The notes under the pieces are model-generated. The model worked only from the letters and a program-made list of their open reading frames with translations, did not search any database and was not told the origin of the DNA. The position numbers were made by a program, and so were the translations under genes. From positions 16,906,714 to 16,970,713 of the forward strand of contig CAIIXF020000007.1 in assembly GCA_903813345.2 (NCBI GenBank): a DNA stretch of 64,000 bases. The letters are read 5' to 3'. Shown here piece after piece: positions 12,266 to 25,817 of this stretch (positions are counted from its first letter, which is position 1; each line of letters opens with the position of its first letter). Source of the stretch: Owenia fusiformis (taxonomy: Eukaryota > Annelida > Polychaeta > Sabellida > Oweniidae).

Positions 12266-14250
12266 GGTTCTGGTCTTGCATGTAAATTAGTTAAATAGGT
12301 GCCAATGCTATATTTCAAAACACTAAAATTAACGCCGTTAGCTACATATATACTTCTTACCTCTATTGATGCTTACATAAAAAACATTCTCCCAAATGAA
12401 AAAACGTTCTTTGACTCAATAAAAAAGAATGGACAATCTTGCACATGTACTCAATCAAGAACCCCATGGAATCTAGGTCCTAGATTTACATGCATATGCA
12501 TAATATAGTACATGCTCATTTATACATCATGCATCATGCTATTTGTTGTTAAACTGAGATGAGATGAAATAATTTATCTGTGCATTTATGAAAGAGAACA
12601 ACAAAGACTCAATTGCAGCTGTCTATGAACTATAAAGCATGCATATGCTTACGTTCAATAGAGGCTCTCATAATTATGTTCCGATCAATAAATACTAGGA
12701 CCTGTAGAGGTATTCTGTATAGCAATTTAGCAAATCCTGTTGCGGAATTTTTTGAATAAGCCAATATTAATAAACCTTGATTGGTGAATCTATGTAGCTC
12801 AGGTTGAAGTGAACTTGGAATATATGAAGATATTAGATTAGATTGATGATCAACAGGAAAGAGTTACAAGCAGTCATTTATCTCAAGAAGGTTATGTCTA
12901 ACATAAACACTAGACACTCTTGCAAACAATGATATCTGTTAGACAGTTACACAGTAGGGTTAAATTGCTTCAATGAGAGGCATTTTGACAAAGAAAACTT
13001 CATAATGAAGGATTTTGTGCCTGTTAAATACCTCAAAATAGGCAAATAGATATTTCTAATGCATAATCTTATCCAAGGATACAAGATGTTGATTGAAAAT
13101 CAATATTCATGAAATAGATAATCATTTTCTTTCACAAAAATTATTTCTCATTATCATTGTTTTATAATGATCTATTCTGTACTTCACTTTGGTGCTGTTA
13201 CATTTTTGCCAGTTTCTTATTTCCAAATATGGTTAATGATTTTTCACCAATATATGGAAACTGCAAGTAAATAGTAATACAACTGATGGTCTACCCAAAT
13301 AATAGATTTATGTGCTTAGTGTGAGTAATATCAGGTATGTAATCCTGTTAGTATAATCAGTTAAAATAACAATATTCAACACTGTCTGACAGCAGTCATG
13401 GCTACTACCAATGTGTCCATATATGAGTTATGCTTGATCAAAGCAAAAGTTGATTTTGTTGTATGTGATGCATGTGAGGGATCTCATTGACAAAGATGTG
13501 TGAAGATATGGACTGATTGCACAGTTTATCATAGCTAGCTTACATGTTCTTTTTGGACCTGTGGGCCAGGGCCTGCCAACCCCCCAAAAAAAGTGCCAAA
13601 AATGAGTGATTTCTTCGATTTTAGGCCCCAAATTATAATCAAATTCATACATATGCCACATTTCAGAGAAATCTCTATTTTATATTCGGGGAGAAAATTG
13701 GGCCTCTCAGCTCAAAAAATTATAAGCATTTGTTCAAGGTTTAGATAATTAAAATGCTTCCAGAGAACAATGTCAAATTCCTATTTCCTCCAGGACTATC
13801 TCACTGTGACCATTGGTCAAGAGCTCTGAGCTACACAGTATTCTCTGGAAATTGCTCTCTGGCATGCTTGGAATATTTAACTTCTGACATATTCACAATG
13901 TCTGTTCACAACCCTGTAATATCATCAGGGGGGGGGGCACGCCATACTTTATTATCTCACAATGTTTAGATAAAGAGGTTTTCTGATAAATAAGAATGCT
14001 GTAATATATTTATTTATACCATTCTATTAAAACAAATCATCATTAGAATACATGGTAATGGGTTGTGATTCATTAATCCAACTTCAGCTTCTGTTTAGAT
14101 TAGATACCAGACCATAAACGGTCATCACACCTTCATCCTTGCTGCAAGGGTATTTTACAAGTATATAAAACACCCCGACATTTGAACTCGGAATCCTACA
14201 AATACTCGGATTTCAGCAAACATGAGGTTTGGGCAAATAAGGTTCAATTG

Positions 14251-14560
14251 TTATGCCGGGCATAAGAGTAGATCTGTTCTTATGCCGGGCATAAGAGTAG
14301 ATCTGTCTTTATGCCGGGCATAAGAGCAGATCTGTTCTTATGCCGGGCATAAGAGAAGATCTGTTCTTATGCCCGGCATAAGAGTAGATCTGTTGTTATG
14401 CCGGGCATAAGAGTAGATCTGTTCTTATGCCCGGCATAAGAGTAGATCTGTTCTTATGCCGGGCATAAGAGCAGATCTGTTCTTATGCCGGGCATAAGAG
14501 CAGATCTGCTCTTATGCCCGGCATAAGAGTAGATCTGTTCTTTTGTCGGCATAAATAGAA
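14251..14560 (+). repeat. 29-bp palindromic tandem repeat, left arm
   Basis: Ten regular copies and one degenerate copy recur at exactly 29 bp (14251, 14280, 14309 and so on). Each has a perfect or near-perfect palindrome, TTATGCCGGGCATAA or TTATGCCCGGCATAA, followed by an AGATCT site. The copies alternate between the GCCGGGC and GCCCGGC forms, that is, the palindrome centre flips. Confidence 0.93.
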
Positions 14561-14973
14561 GATCTGTCCTTATGCTAAATGCAAAAGACAATGAGAGTAG
14601 ATTTGTTCACTTCAAGTATACGCGGTCACAAATTTGTTACAAATATCATTATAACAGGAATGAAAATAGAGGGAAAATTAGTGGCCAACAAAGTTTTATG
14701 TCAATTTTTTACCAGTATTGGTCAATACTTCAATGCTCTGATAGATTTTGTACACCAGCACAGCAGTAAATAACAAAGAAACATTGTATTTATTTATAAT
14801 AGTTCATGTTATATTCAAATAATACTTCATGTATTTAATTTTATTAATATATTACTGTATAATACCAACTGCTGAAGTTATAAATTTATTTGGTGTATGA
14901 ATTTTTTGTCAAGTTGGTTTTGACTTGAATCCCAATAGTCTAGTATTATTTACTGTATTATAGGGAGTTTCAA

Positions 14974-15249
14974 TTGTCAGTTCAATACTCTGATGTAGTA
15001 GCCATCCTTAGCTCATAGTCATATGAATCATGAAGGATTTTAGGGTTTGACTTTTTCATGTAAAATCCCTTACCAAGGGATTTTTGCTATGACAAATTGA
15101 TTGGATGAGATTGTCAGTTCAATACTCTGATGTAGTAGCCATCCTTAAGTTAGCTCATAGTCATATGAATCATGAAGGATTTTAGGGTTTGACTTTTTCA
15201 TGTACAATCCCTTACCAAGGGATTTTTGCTATGACAAATTGATTGGTTG
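14974..15249. repeat. 137-bp tandem duplication in the foldback arm
   Basis: TTGTCAGTTCAATACTCTG recurs at 14974 and 15111, with nearly identical sequence through CAAGGGATTTTTGCTATGAC in both copies. Only a few bases differ, including a 4-base insertion in copy 2, so this is a recent event. It lies at the inner edge of the left arm of the 14.17-20.05 kb element. Confidence 0.88.
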
Positions 15250-18200
15250 AGAATGAGATGGAGTTATAGAGTCTTGTATCACATTGTATAAAGTTTCATC
15301 TGACTGATTACAGTTGCGTTAACATTCATAATCATAGTCAACAGTGTTTGTTGCATCACTGATTTTTATTCTTCATCTGCTGTTACTGTTTCTTTGCCAT
15401 TTAGAGCAAAGTCACAGTTACTTGGGTTTCTTGATATCAGCATTGAATAATAAGGCTCTGATTCCATTATTGCAATATTCTGTCATTTTGTCACAAATAG
15501 CCGTGAGGATAATCACTTCATGGACATTGTGAGATGTGAAGATGAGACGCTTCTGGGGTACGTTGTATTTTCATATATTCATTATCTTGGCTGGGTCTTC
15601 TAATTCACACATGTATTTTTATCAGGAACTTTGCAGGTCAAGTTACTTTAGCCTGGTTAAATAAGTCAACACAGTCAATGTTTGCTGTTCTTCTTAGCCA
15701 CATTCACAATAGGCCTAGCTGATGGCGGAGTTCCAATGTCATTTTAGTTGATTGTGTGGTAATGTCATGATTTGTGCAGGTACTTGCACAACAGGGAACA
15801 TCTTCAGCAAACACTGAAAAATAAGAAAAGTTCATTATATTGACATAATCACTCAAACCATACATTTACTCTTAAGGCATTCTCAAAAATGTGTGATGTC
15901 AGATAATAAAAGTGATATTCACTCAGGTGGCAAAATTGTCAATATTTTTCTCATTTTCTTATCACGGTATATATCCAGGCCTCGCATGATACTCATAAAA
16001 AAGTAAGTTAAGTTCGAAAAATCCTTTGCTCATATTAAAGATGTTCTAAAACAAATATGTTGCAAAGATATCAACAAAATTATCCCCCTATTTGTGGTCT
16101 AAACATATTTAAGATAAACTACAGGCCCGTAAGACACTTTTCTCCAAGGGGGTGCAGTTTTTAATAAAGAGAAAATAAAATTGTCATTTTTTTCCTCGTA
16201 AATCAAAACGCGTAAGTCAGGGGGGGTCAGTTACTCTCTATATTAAGGCCACTCAGCCTGTTTTGTAGTATTTTATTGTTTTCATATTGTTTTTAGACTA
16301 AATATTGTATGAGCAATTAGGAGAAACATTGGAATAGGGAGGGTGTGCTAGAAGGCAATAGAATCAATTTAAAGAAATTCAGATTTTTAATAATTTTCTT
16401 TTTAGAGGAGCAAATGGGCAGCACAGGAAAATTTTACTAATTCAAGATGCTGTTTGGTTAATTCTGAGTACTTTTAATTCGTTTGAGTAAATTAATGCTT
16501 TAGTTTTTGGGATGCCGTGTCAGAATTATTTATGATTTCATTATGTCACTTGGTGATTTCTGAGCACTTTTAAAGTGTTTAATACTAACAAATGCAACTT
16601 TAAAACATTCCCAATTGTTTTGTGTGTGTGGGGGGGGGTGTGAGTGTGCAAGTGAGTGTTTCAAAGTGTATTAATCAAAGGGGTGTCAAAGAGGATACAT
16701 CGATGCCTATGAGCGCCCCCCGTTTTTGTCAAAATCGGGGGGCACTTAACCGCTATCTAAATCATGTCAGTAAGATCTTAGACTTGGTATATGCTTAGCA
16801 TGAATGTTGATCTAGTCAAATAGAACGCGTTTATGAAAAATTAATCAATAAAGCATGAAATATAGAAGATAATCTCTCAAAATCAAGCATCTAAAGCTGG
16901 CTGGCCTAATTGTGACGTCACTTAAAGGTAGAATCCATTCGGTGATCGCAAATCGTCAATTGCCAAAAAGTCGAGTGACATTTTAGATGGAGAATTTTTT
17001 AGTATTCATGTAGTTTTTTGGGAATTTGCAAACTTTAGCGCCCGGCTTATTTTAACCCCGGTTTATTTTAGCGAATTGAATTTTTAGCGAAACTTCAGCG
17101 ATAGCTAACAATCGCTAACAATTACCCCTCGCTAACAATACCCGTTTTACAGTATTGAAACAGAGATTGAATTGAAAATTTTCTGAAACATAGAGAATAG
17201 AGTCAAGGTACATATCCATTTACATTATCAGTTTTTCCTTTGTTTCAGGCTTTGAAAATAAGAGTTCAAACAGACATGGGGTTTAACATGTAAACCTATG
17301 AGGAAAAAGACCGGTCCTTAACTTTTTTTGAGGAGTTATATTTGATCGCTAATTTGTCTATCAATTTAGTTGCATTTGCATTGTCTCCAAAGGTTACACG
17401 CAGATAGATAGTATTTAGATACACATTGACGCAGGAAAACTTTACAATGTATGTCATGGCATTTGGTTATAACACCTTTAAATTGAATAAATCATGAAGA
17501 TTGGGAGTAATGGTGTTGAACTGTTTTTCGTAACACTGGTTTAAAAGATGGTAGGTGCATATTTTAGCTATTTAGGACAATTGTGCGATAATTAGGACCA
17601 TTTCCCCTACCCGTGCGGTGATAGGACCATTTCTCCTGATGTAGACTCATTACATACACTTTCAAATTTAGAGGAAAAAGTATTTAGAAGAAAAAATTAA
17701 ATATGACCAATTATTAACTCTTGCTTTACCACCTACTCCCCACTAGAAATAAACCCACATTTGTATTGAACTCAATAAACTAATGAACATCATGTCTTAT
17801 TTAGAAATAACTCAAATGACAAGTCAAAGCCAAATCTGAAATCATCAGTCAAGTCACTTGTTCCATTTGAGGAAAAATGGTGAAACATTCACATTTCATC
17901 TCTCTGTTTTCTATATTAATTTCATTTAAAATTATTTGAGCATTTATAAATATGAACATTATTTCAATAATATACATGTACTTACATATCAATCTGCCAA
18001 GGAAAGATCTACAAGTATTCAATTGCCTAGGACACTTTTCCAACAAAAATTTTCTGTCAAGGCTGTGTGTCAGTCTGTCAGTGTGTGAGCCTAGATATGT
18101 CTTCTGCTAAATTATGAATTATGACTCATCAAACAAACAGGGTCAAAGCCAGGTCAATGTAAACAAATCTTCTTGTGTCATGGCAACCAAGCATATGACA

Positions 18201-19679
18201 AGCAGAGAAAGTTCAAGATAGAGAATTCTTAGAATCTGATGTCATCAAACAAACATATAAACAAACATGTGTCATGGCAACCAAGGTCAAAATATTTAGC
18301 AGACAGCACAGAAAAATGGAAGAAGCAAAAGATCAACTGGCTGATGTAATTTGGAACAAATTTGTTGCAGAATTCTGGGTATGTTTTCATGATTGTTTTT
18401 GATTTCAAACAATTAATAACCCTGTGTAGAAGTAGAAAATATTTAAAATAATGTAATTTGTAAATTAATCCTCAATCATGCCAATTCAATATCAAAGCTG
18501 AAAATAAATTCATGACTGTCTTGACTCTTTGGATGTTGGAGCACAAAATTAAGTCTCCTCTCAGTAATACAGTATGAAGATTAGGATAGCCTAACACAGA
18601 TTTCATTTTGAATTCGTATGACAAGGATAGGAACAGACATTTTGTGACTAGATGTAATGCCTACATTGTACATTGCTGAAAATTAGTTTGTCATTTTCAG
18701 AATGTTGGAAAAGCAGAAAGGTGCCAACAGACACAACCTGACAACAGATGTATTGCAATTTAGGCAGTTGCTGAAAATGTACTTACCCCTTGGCTCCCTA
18801 CACCATATGACTCTGCAGATCTGGGCCTAAACTGTTCTGTTCCATCCATCATCATGTTGTTCTTTGTGACTGTAGCGACTATAGGCAATAGGCTAGTACA
18901 ATCTCTTCGCATGGATGGACCGATATGGTGTTTACATTCTGAGGTCCATGGTAAATGGTGATACCAACATAAACAAAGGAAACTTTTGCTGTGCTGTACA
19001 CTGGCTACACAGTGCATGTATATGTACAATGTGCGTACCAATTATTGTACTATATACAGTCAATTACATTGATTACATCTACCATTTGATGTCCTGACTC
19101 CAGCATCTAATTCAATCAATTTGGAAATCACTTGGAAATAGGGACTTTATATGAATGAGCCTAAAATTCCTCCTATGACTATGAGCTAAGGATGGCTACT
19201 ATATGATATGGATGGTTACATCTGGATTACAACTTCAAGTAAAATGTTGTCGTAAAGCTCTGCAAATCGACAGATCTATGGATCCTTCAAGTCAACAGAG
19301 AATTGAAATTACATTTGAAGCTCCATAACACAGTGCTACTGACATGACTGACAATACATTAAAGTCAAAACCAACTTAGCAAAAAATTAATTGACGAAAA
19401 ATTCAAACACCATTATAATTATCTATACTATTAAACTTCAAAAGAATACATATACAGTGATATATTGATTAAATCAAATTAATGATTTGAATATAAAGTG
19501 AACTGTTATAAATAAATACAAAATTTCTTTGTTATTTACTGCTGTACTGGTGTACAAAATCTATCAGAGCATTGAAATAATGGCCAATACTGGTAAAAAT
19601 ATATAACAAATTTGTGAGTGCGTAAACTTGAAGTGAACAAATTTGCTCTCATTATCTTTTGCAAAGCATAAGGACAGAT

Positions 19680-19965
19680 CTTCTATTTATGCCGACTAAA
19701 GAACAGATCTACTCCTATGACGGGCATAAGAACAGATCTACTCTTATGCCGGGCATAAGAACAGATCTAATCTTATGCCGGGCATAAGAACAGATCTGCT
19801 CTTATGCCGGGCATAAGAACAGATCTTCTCTTATGCCCGGCATAAGAACAGATCTACTCTTATGCCCGGCATAAGAACAGGTCTACTCTTATGCCCGGCA
19901 TAAGAACAGATCTACTCTTATGCCCGGCATAAGAACAGATCTACTCTTATGCCCGGCATAAGAAT
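19680..19965 (-). repeat. 29-bp palindromic tandem repeat, right arm
   Basis: About ten copies of the 29-bp unit of the left arm, in reverse orientation (AAGAACAGATCTACTCTTAT between palindromes). The first two copies next to the centre are degenerate, mirroring the degenerate inner copy of the left array. It is followed directly by the terminal inverted repeat. Confidence 0.92.
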
Positions 19966-20576
19966 TGAACCTAATTTGCCCAAACCTCATGTTTGCTGAA
20001 GTCCGAGTATTTGTAGGATTCCGAGTTCAAATGTCGGGGTGTTATAAGTGAATTTAAGCATAAATGAAGTCCTTTGAAGAAGGATGTCACACCTTGGGAT
20101 TATTCATCTTCCAGTAGAGATGCTTCTAGTGAGGATGCATTCTTGTTGATATTTGCAATATGAGTTTAGTGTTTTAGTGTTCTACCTAAGATTTTCTTTT
20201 CTGTTTATATTCTATTTCTGACTGAAAAGCATTTTTCCAAAATTTACCTTACTACATGAAGATACTCAGATTCTTGACTTGTTATGGCCGTAGATTGATC
20301 AATGCTGGGGAGTTTTGATTCTCTGGATTCAATGAAAAACATTTGGCCACACTGTCTAGTATCGAGTTAATTATGTCTTATATGTTATCATATGTTATAC
20401 TGTATTTATCTGAATTAATGTAATATGATACGAACTTATCTGTTATTTGGATGAATGTAATGAGTATGTGTTACACTTGAAGATTTATTCCAGACAAAAC
20501 AATAAAGGAAAACAAAGTCAGTCATCATTTTAGCCTCGGATACTAACATAGTAACCACATATTCATGTATATTTGT

Positions 20577-21800
20577 GGGTGCACCCCAGTTGTCCGAAAC
20601 CCAGTTCTCCGAAACCCAGTTGTCTGAAACCCAGTTCTCCAAAACCCAGTTGTCCGAAACCCACTTGTCCGAAACCCATAACTCCGAAAAATATAGTCAT
20701 AATTTACCAGAGAAAGGGGAGACGTACTAAGATTAGGCCAGTTTCATGCCATGTATTTGGCCAAATTAATGGCATGGACGCATTCTGATGTTCATAGATC
20801 TCTCTCTCTCTCTCTCTCACTTTGAATTGCATCCATTGCACGCGTTACCAGAATGGCAGGAACGGGGGATTTATTTTACATTGTGATTCTAAAAAAAGGT
20901 TATCAAAACACAATATATATTACGGAACAGTTTATCTTATCTTCTTCAATCTCTTTTATATAGGCAAAATAAAATGAATCATTTTGAAACAGATAAAATA
21001 AGTTTACGCATATAGTACTTTAAGAATAAAACAGTATACATATTACGTTGTCAAAATATTTCGTCGCATTTAATTTCTTAGTCTCTGTATTTTATGAAAT
21101 CGTAAAAGAACAAAACATTCTTAACTTAATCACTTGGGATCAACTGGAAACGAAGGCAGGCTGTCCTCGTATCAAAATGGATGTTCTCCCATTCGCAAGG
21201 AGTTTCATTTTCGCCATGTACTCACTTCATCCTTTTAATTCAATCTCTATTTCTCGAACAGAGTACGTAAATGAAGAATAAGTTTTGGTTTCAAAAGATG
21301 TACATGTCAACTTTACTAAATAAATGCCCACTGGCATGGGAAAGCTATTTTTCCTTTTATGAACGCTCATCACCCATTGGAAAAATGTTGTTCCCTCTCA
21401 AAAAAGGCGCCATAAAGAAAATTGGTTTAAAAATTGTAGACCCCTATCTATGTATGTTGTATAAACACCATTTTACAATGAGAATAACATAATTTAACTT
21501 TGTTTGTTTGAATATCTATATCACCTGTATATGAACTTTCGTAGGCTAAACATTAAACAATTAACGTCTTGACTTAGCATATTTAGCCTAATTTTGCAAT
21601 GATGTCAACGTTATTCCAATGCATGTTATGTTGTGATTCGCAGAGGTTGTGACAACGAGATTCGTTTAAAAAAATTGTATTTTTCAAATAAGATCCCCTA
21701 ATTTTCGGAGAACTGGGTTTCGGAGAACTGGGTTTCGGAAAACTGGGTTTCGGAGAACTGGGTTTCGGAAAACTGGGTTTCGGAGAACTGGGTTGACCCC
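20577..21800. mobile_element. Second foldback element, 15-bp repeat arms
   Basis: The left arm (20584-20690) is a tandem array of the 15-bp word CCCAGTTGTCCGAAA with T/C variants. The right arm (21702-21796) is the same array in reverse (TTTCGGAGAACTGGG). The centre of about 1 kb has a (TC)n run near 20803 and no recognised gene. The design is the same as in the element that ends 0.5 kb to its left, but the repeat sequence differs. The arrays create Lys-Pro-Ser frames that are not genes. Confidence 0.8.
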
Positions 21801-24800
21801 TATATTTGTATATTTGTTTCCATAAAATAACACATAATTCAAATGAACTGTTCATTAGAGGCATAAGTTATCAGCTTTGTGACAGGCTTGTGTTATGAAA
21901 TATTAATTCAACTAATATTTCATTTACATTTAGCATCATGTGAATGATTGATTGCAGTATCATACTGTTATTTTATCATTATATTATTATACATATAGGG
22001 TGTACCAAAAGTAATGATGTACAGGAAAATGAAGAAGTGTGCATCGGACTGCATCCTTCTATAGTTGGAACAACTTGTATTAGAACATTTTTTTAATGTC
22101 CGCGATATTCTATCTATCTATCTACAATGTTCCCATGCTATGAGCACCCCTTAATACCTCTGAACTGCGAACACTTTAGCCACTCCTTATTGAAGTCTCC
22201 TTTGACAGGTTCTACTGTACAATATATTAAATTGGCACAACTTATGCAGCCAGCATGTAACCAGTAAGATAAATCAGAAACCTATCCCAAGCATACTTTG
22301 AAGGCCACATAAACCATTGAGAAACAGTGAGATACTTTAATGATCCACATACTTGTGTCCACTTAAAAACTTTCAGAATGGTAACCTTGTATTTTATTCT
22401 AATAAAACATGTAGCTGGAAGTGTTGAAGCTACCTCTGAATGATAAATGTTTTTTGACTATTTTACAAATATTCCATTTTTCTTCTTGCTTGACTGTTTC
22501 AGCTTAAGAAAATTTTAGGTAGGACTACTTATTAATAACTATTTTTGACAACTGGGTTAAAAAATTTCTCAGAACAGTTAATCTTCTGTTCCCTAATTCT
22601 ATATTTGAGATAATATGAGATGGGGGTAGGGGGGGGGGGTTAGATACACGGTCTTAATTCAGGAAATACATAGTTTGATGATCATGATTGATGTTTTACT
22701 AATTGAATTATATCAGTTTTAGGTCTGTCTCGAGAAAATATTGAAAATTATGATTCACAATATTTCCATTGGTTGCTTCAATAAAAACCTTCTGGTCAAG
22801 AGAAGATCGGATATACCTTAATAGCCCTGAAGAAGGTGAAAATGCGAAACTTCAAGTCTTCAATACTGTTTTTAGAGTGATCATAAAAAACAAATATATA
22901 TATATCCCCTCTCAATGAAATCTGTTTTTATTATTGTAATTTATAATGGAGAAAAAAGGATAAGGCAATGATTGAGGCAGGATAAACAATAAACATTTGT
23001 ATGTAATATAGCCCACAAAGGATTCCAATAAGTGCTCTGGTTTCAGTGGTGATATATGGGATAGGCACTACTTGTGTTAACACCCAGTTTGCTTCTTGAA
23101 AGTCTACTATGAAATAGTCCTCTCTGGAATAAACCCTCGCCAGATGAAATATAAAGCTCAGATTTTCTAGCAAGTTATATTGTTTTGACATTCTGTGCAT
23201 TGATAGCAAACTGCATCTTACAGCTCAGTACACAATACAGTGAGTATCATTTTTTATCATAAACATAAGAATGTAGTATGTGATCAAAAAGCAGATATTA
23301 TTATGAGGTTTTATCATTCTGATGAGATGCCAGTTTATCATATCAATTTCTCAAGCTCAATACGGTAGGTCTTGCATATATTTTAGGCATTAGATTTACA
23401 TAAATTTTGCCGATATTAAGTCATGCGTGCTGCCAGAATTGAAGGATTCTTAATCTTGATCTGTTTCTGAAATGAATTAGCCATTTTCCAGCTGGGTGCT
23501 AATCATTGCCTGATTACTGGGTGGTAGTATTAGCACAAGTCAAGTAGGATGTTCAATGCTAACCTAGGAATCCTCACCTCAGGATGTAAAACACAGCATT
23601 ATCTGTCTATAGCTTGAGCTTGATATAATCATAGATAGAGATTTTATGGCAGATTTTTAAAGGTTAATGAACTATTTTCCTGTCACAGTATTACTCTCTG
23701 TAACTGGACTAGTTTGATTGAACCTTTCAAAGGAGCAAATTAGAGTAACAGTATTAAGTATCGTGAATTTTAATTTTTTTAATCAACACCATCAACAGTA
23801 TGATCCAAGGCCCCTTCAATCGTGAGCAAGTTCCCGATGTCTTCTGAATAGGGCACATGTTAGATCCACATAGCTCAAAATGATGTCATTGATACACTTA
23901 TGAATACCGTGGATAACCATGGCAACCTCTTGATTTAGCATTAACTATGTTAAGATGCAATGAGTATGAGGATGCTTGTTTAAATGATTGCAAATTCTCA
24001 TTTCAACATTGTACGCTTGAACAGTTGATGAGTTTCAATGTAGCCATTGGATACTATTAACTGCCACTAGATGGCAATATTGTTTGTGTTTGGGCTAAAT
24101 TATATAGATGTATAATAAACATTAGGGACATGACTAGATGCCTCATTTATGATTTTTCATCTTTTTCACTTGAATAGATGATAAAGACATTTTGCTCCTT
24201 CTATAAGAAATCAATTTTATATCTTTAAAATTCTGTTTTTCACAGACATTGTTTTTGCTCAAGGTGGCCTTTCTGTAGTTTTATCTTCTTAAATTAATTC
24301 TGGACCAAACAGTCTTGATCTCCTTAACATTGATATTTTACATGCTATAAACATGAGAACAATGTGACTGCTTCAGATGTTTATCTTGTTGCATCTCTTA
24401 CCACTTCCCTGAGGCCCCGAAGCATTAAAATCATCCCATCTGAAGATCTTGAATGAAATTAGTTTTCTTATGATGAATTCCTTGACTAGGTGATAAATGT
24501 CATCTATTATGGCAGTGATGTGATTAACCAATCAGATATGTAGCTGATTCGAAAGGTTAGAACAATGGATTATTTTTTATTGAGAAAGTGTTGACAAAGA
24601 GATGTAGAGTTATACTCTTTACTAAGGGTATATTTACCACATTTTCCACAGGCTTCTGTTGTTTAAGCATATTTTAGTAATCATTTTACAGTAAAAAACA
24701 TACAGTTCAGCTGTTGGATCACTCTAACCCTGACCTTACCAACTTCTCATCTAATAGATCTTAATCTTTACCTTCAAAAGCGTTGATTCATGAATTTTAT

Positions 24801-25817
24801 GATATAGAATAATTGAAACATCAAACTTGAGGTTCAGTATCAGAATACACCTCTGATATGTACCCTTATAAAAGAATCAACCCCCCAATTAGTCATATAT
24901 CAAACCCCCTCCCTCCTAAACACCTTAAGTCCAAAGGGAGATGAAGTATAAATAGAAAGAGGGAGTCCAGGTGACTCAATCGAATGCAAAACTAAATAGC
25001 CCCCAGTATGCACAGTTCTAATCATTTTTTTATTTTGTTGATTAGATACCATGAATTATTATATAAAGCTTGATCCTGTTAGAGAATGTGAATATCATTG
25101 AGACAAATGGCCATTCAGCAATTATCATGCTCAACAACAATAAATTCATTTTGGAAATTTCCTTAAAGATTTGTTAAGTTTGATGGTCTTCTATGATCTT
25201 ACTGCAGTGATCTCCCATGTCACTTTTACCGAGGGGCCCCCTACTTGAAACCAAAGCCCCCCCCCCCAGTTGGCACCATGCACTTCAACTTCTGATTTGA
25301 AAACTGAGTGAAGTAAGCAATCACCTGGAGTTATGAATGTAGCCAGCGTCGATTTTTTCAGACCTCAAAAAGTGCACCTAGTTGAAAATTGTTTTGGGGA
25401 GAACACGGTACTGTATCTGTGTTACATAAAGTAAACCTTTTTTGGATGTGCCATTCTAACAGAAACCCTAATTGTTTTGTTAAGCAGTGGATATAAATAA
25501 TTGATTAGAGTGAAAGGCTTTGCAATGCAAAAAGGGATTATGAATTTATAATCATCATTTCTCTTGGATGCAGTAAGTTTAATTGTAGGAAAAACTGCTT
25601 GGTTTGATTTAATAATTATTTCTTCAGTCTTTGTCCAGATTGTATCAAAATAACAGACATGATATCAAGTTGTAGAGCTGATTGATTAATTGTATAACTA
25701 TTAAGGAAAAATGTGTTCACTATTGAGGATGTTCATAAGGTGAGAAATTGTCAATAGATGGCAATGTTGACTATGTTACATTGTTGCATTTCTTATCACT
25801 ATGAACAAATGTCTGTG
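21801..25817. other. AT-rich intergenic sequence
   Basis: No coding exon was recognised on either strand. Noticed only: a short Tc1/mariner-like end word (GGGTGTACCAAAAGTAATG) near 22000, a G run near 22627, a short (AT)n run near 22892, and C runs near 25255. Confidence 0.5.

Larger units (their letters stand above)
10860..14167. other. Region upstream of UNG: promoter side and intergenic sequence
   Basis: The first few hundred bases upstream of the UNG start are less AT-rich than their surroundings and probably hold the UNG promoter; no TATA box was identified. A candidate divergent first exon (11154-11264) and one TIR element (11717-12265) are listed separately. The remainder, to the foldback element at 14168, has no recognised gene. 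Confidence 0.5.
14168..20046. mobile_element. Large foldback transposon with tandem-repeat arms
   Basis: The outermost 70 bp or so are an inverted repeat: left ACACCCCGACATTTGAACTC and right its complement ending GTCGGGGTGT, each continuing through the TTTGTAGGATTC/GAATCCTACAAA block. Inside each end is an array of about ten 29-bp units (14251-14560 and 19680-19965, opposite orientation). Beyond the arrays the arms stay complementary, with growing divergence, to about 15.1 kb and 19.15 kb (for example AGCCATCCTTAGCTCATAGT against ACTATGAGCTAAGGATGGCT). The 4-kb centre has no transposase that I recognise. The architecture matches foldback-type elements. Confidence 0.8.

Noticed and set aside
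14251-14560. CRISPR-like array of 29-bp palindromic repeats
   Set aside because: Units are contiguous with no unique spacers, the genome is animal, and an inverted partner array exists at 19680-19965.
18760-19041. 93-codon minus-strand frame
   Set aside because: In the centre of a foldback element, with no recognisable motif or splice support.
20573-20788. Frame with SPKPSCPKPS repeats, and its mirror at 21583-21864
   Set aside because: Produced by the 15-bp arrays of the foldback arms; no start context, splice support or conserved domain.
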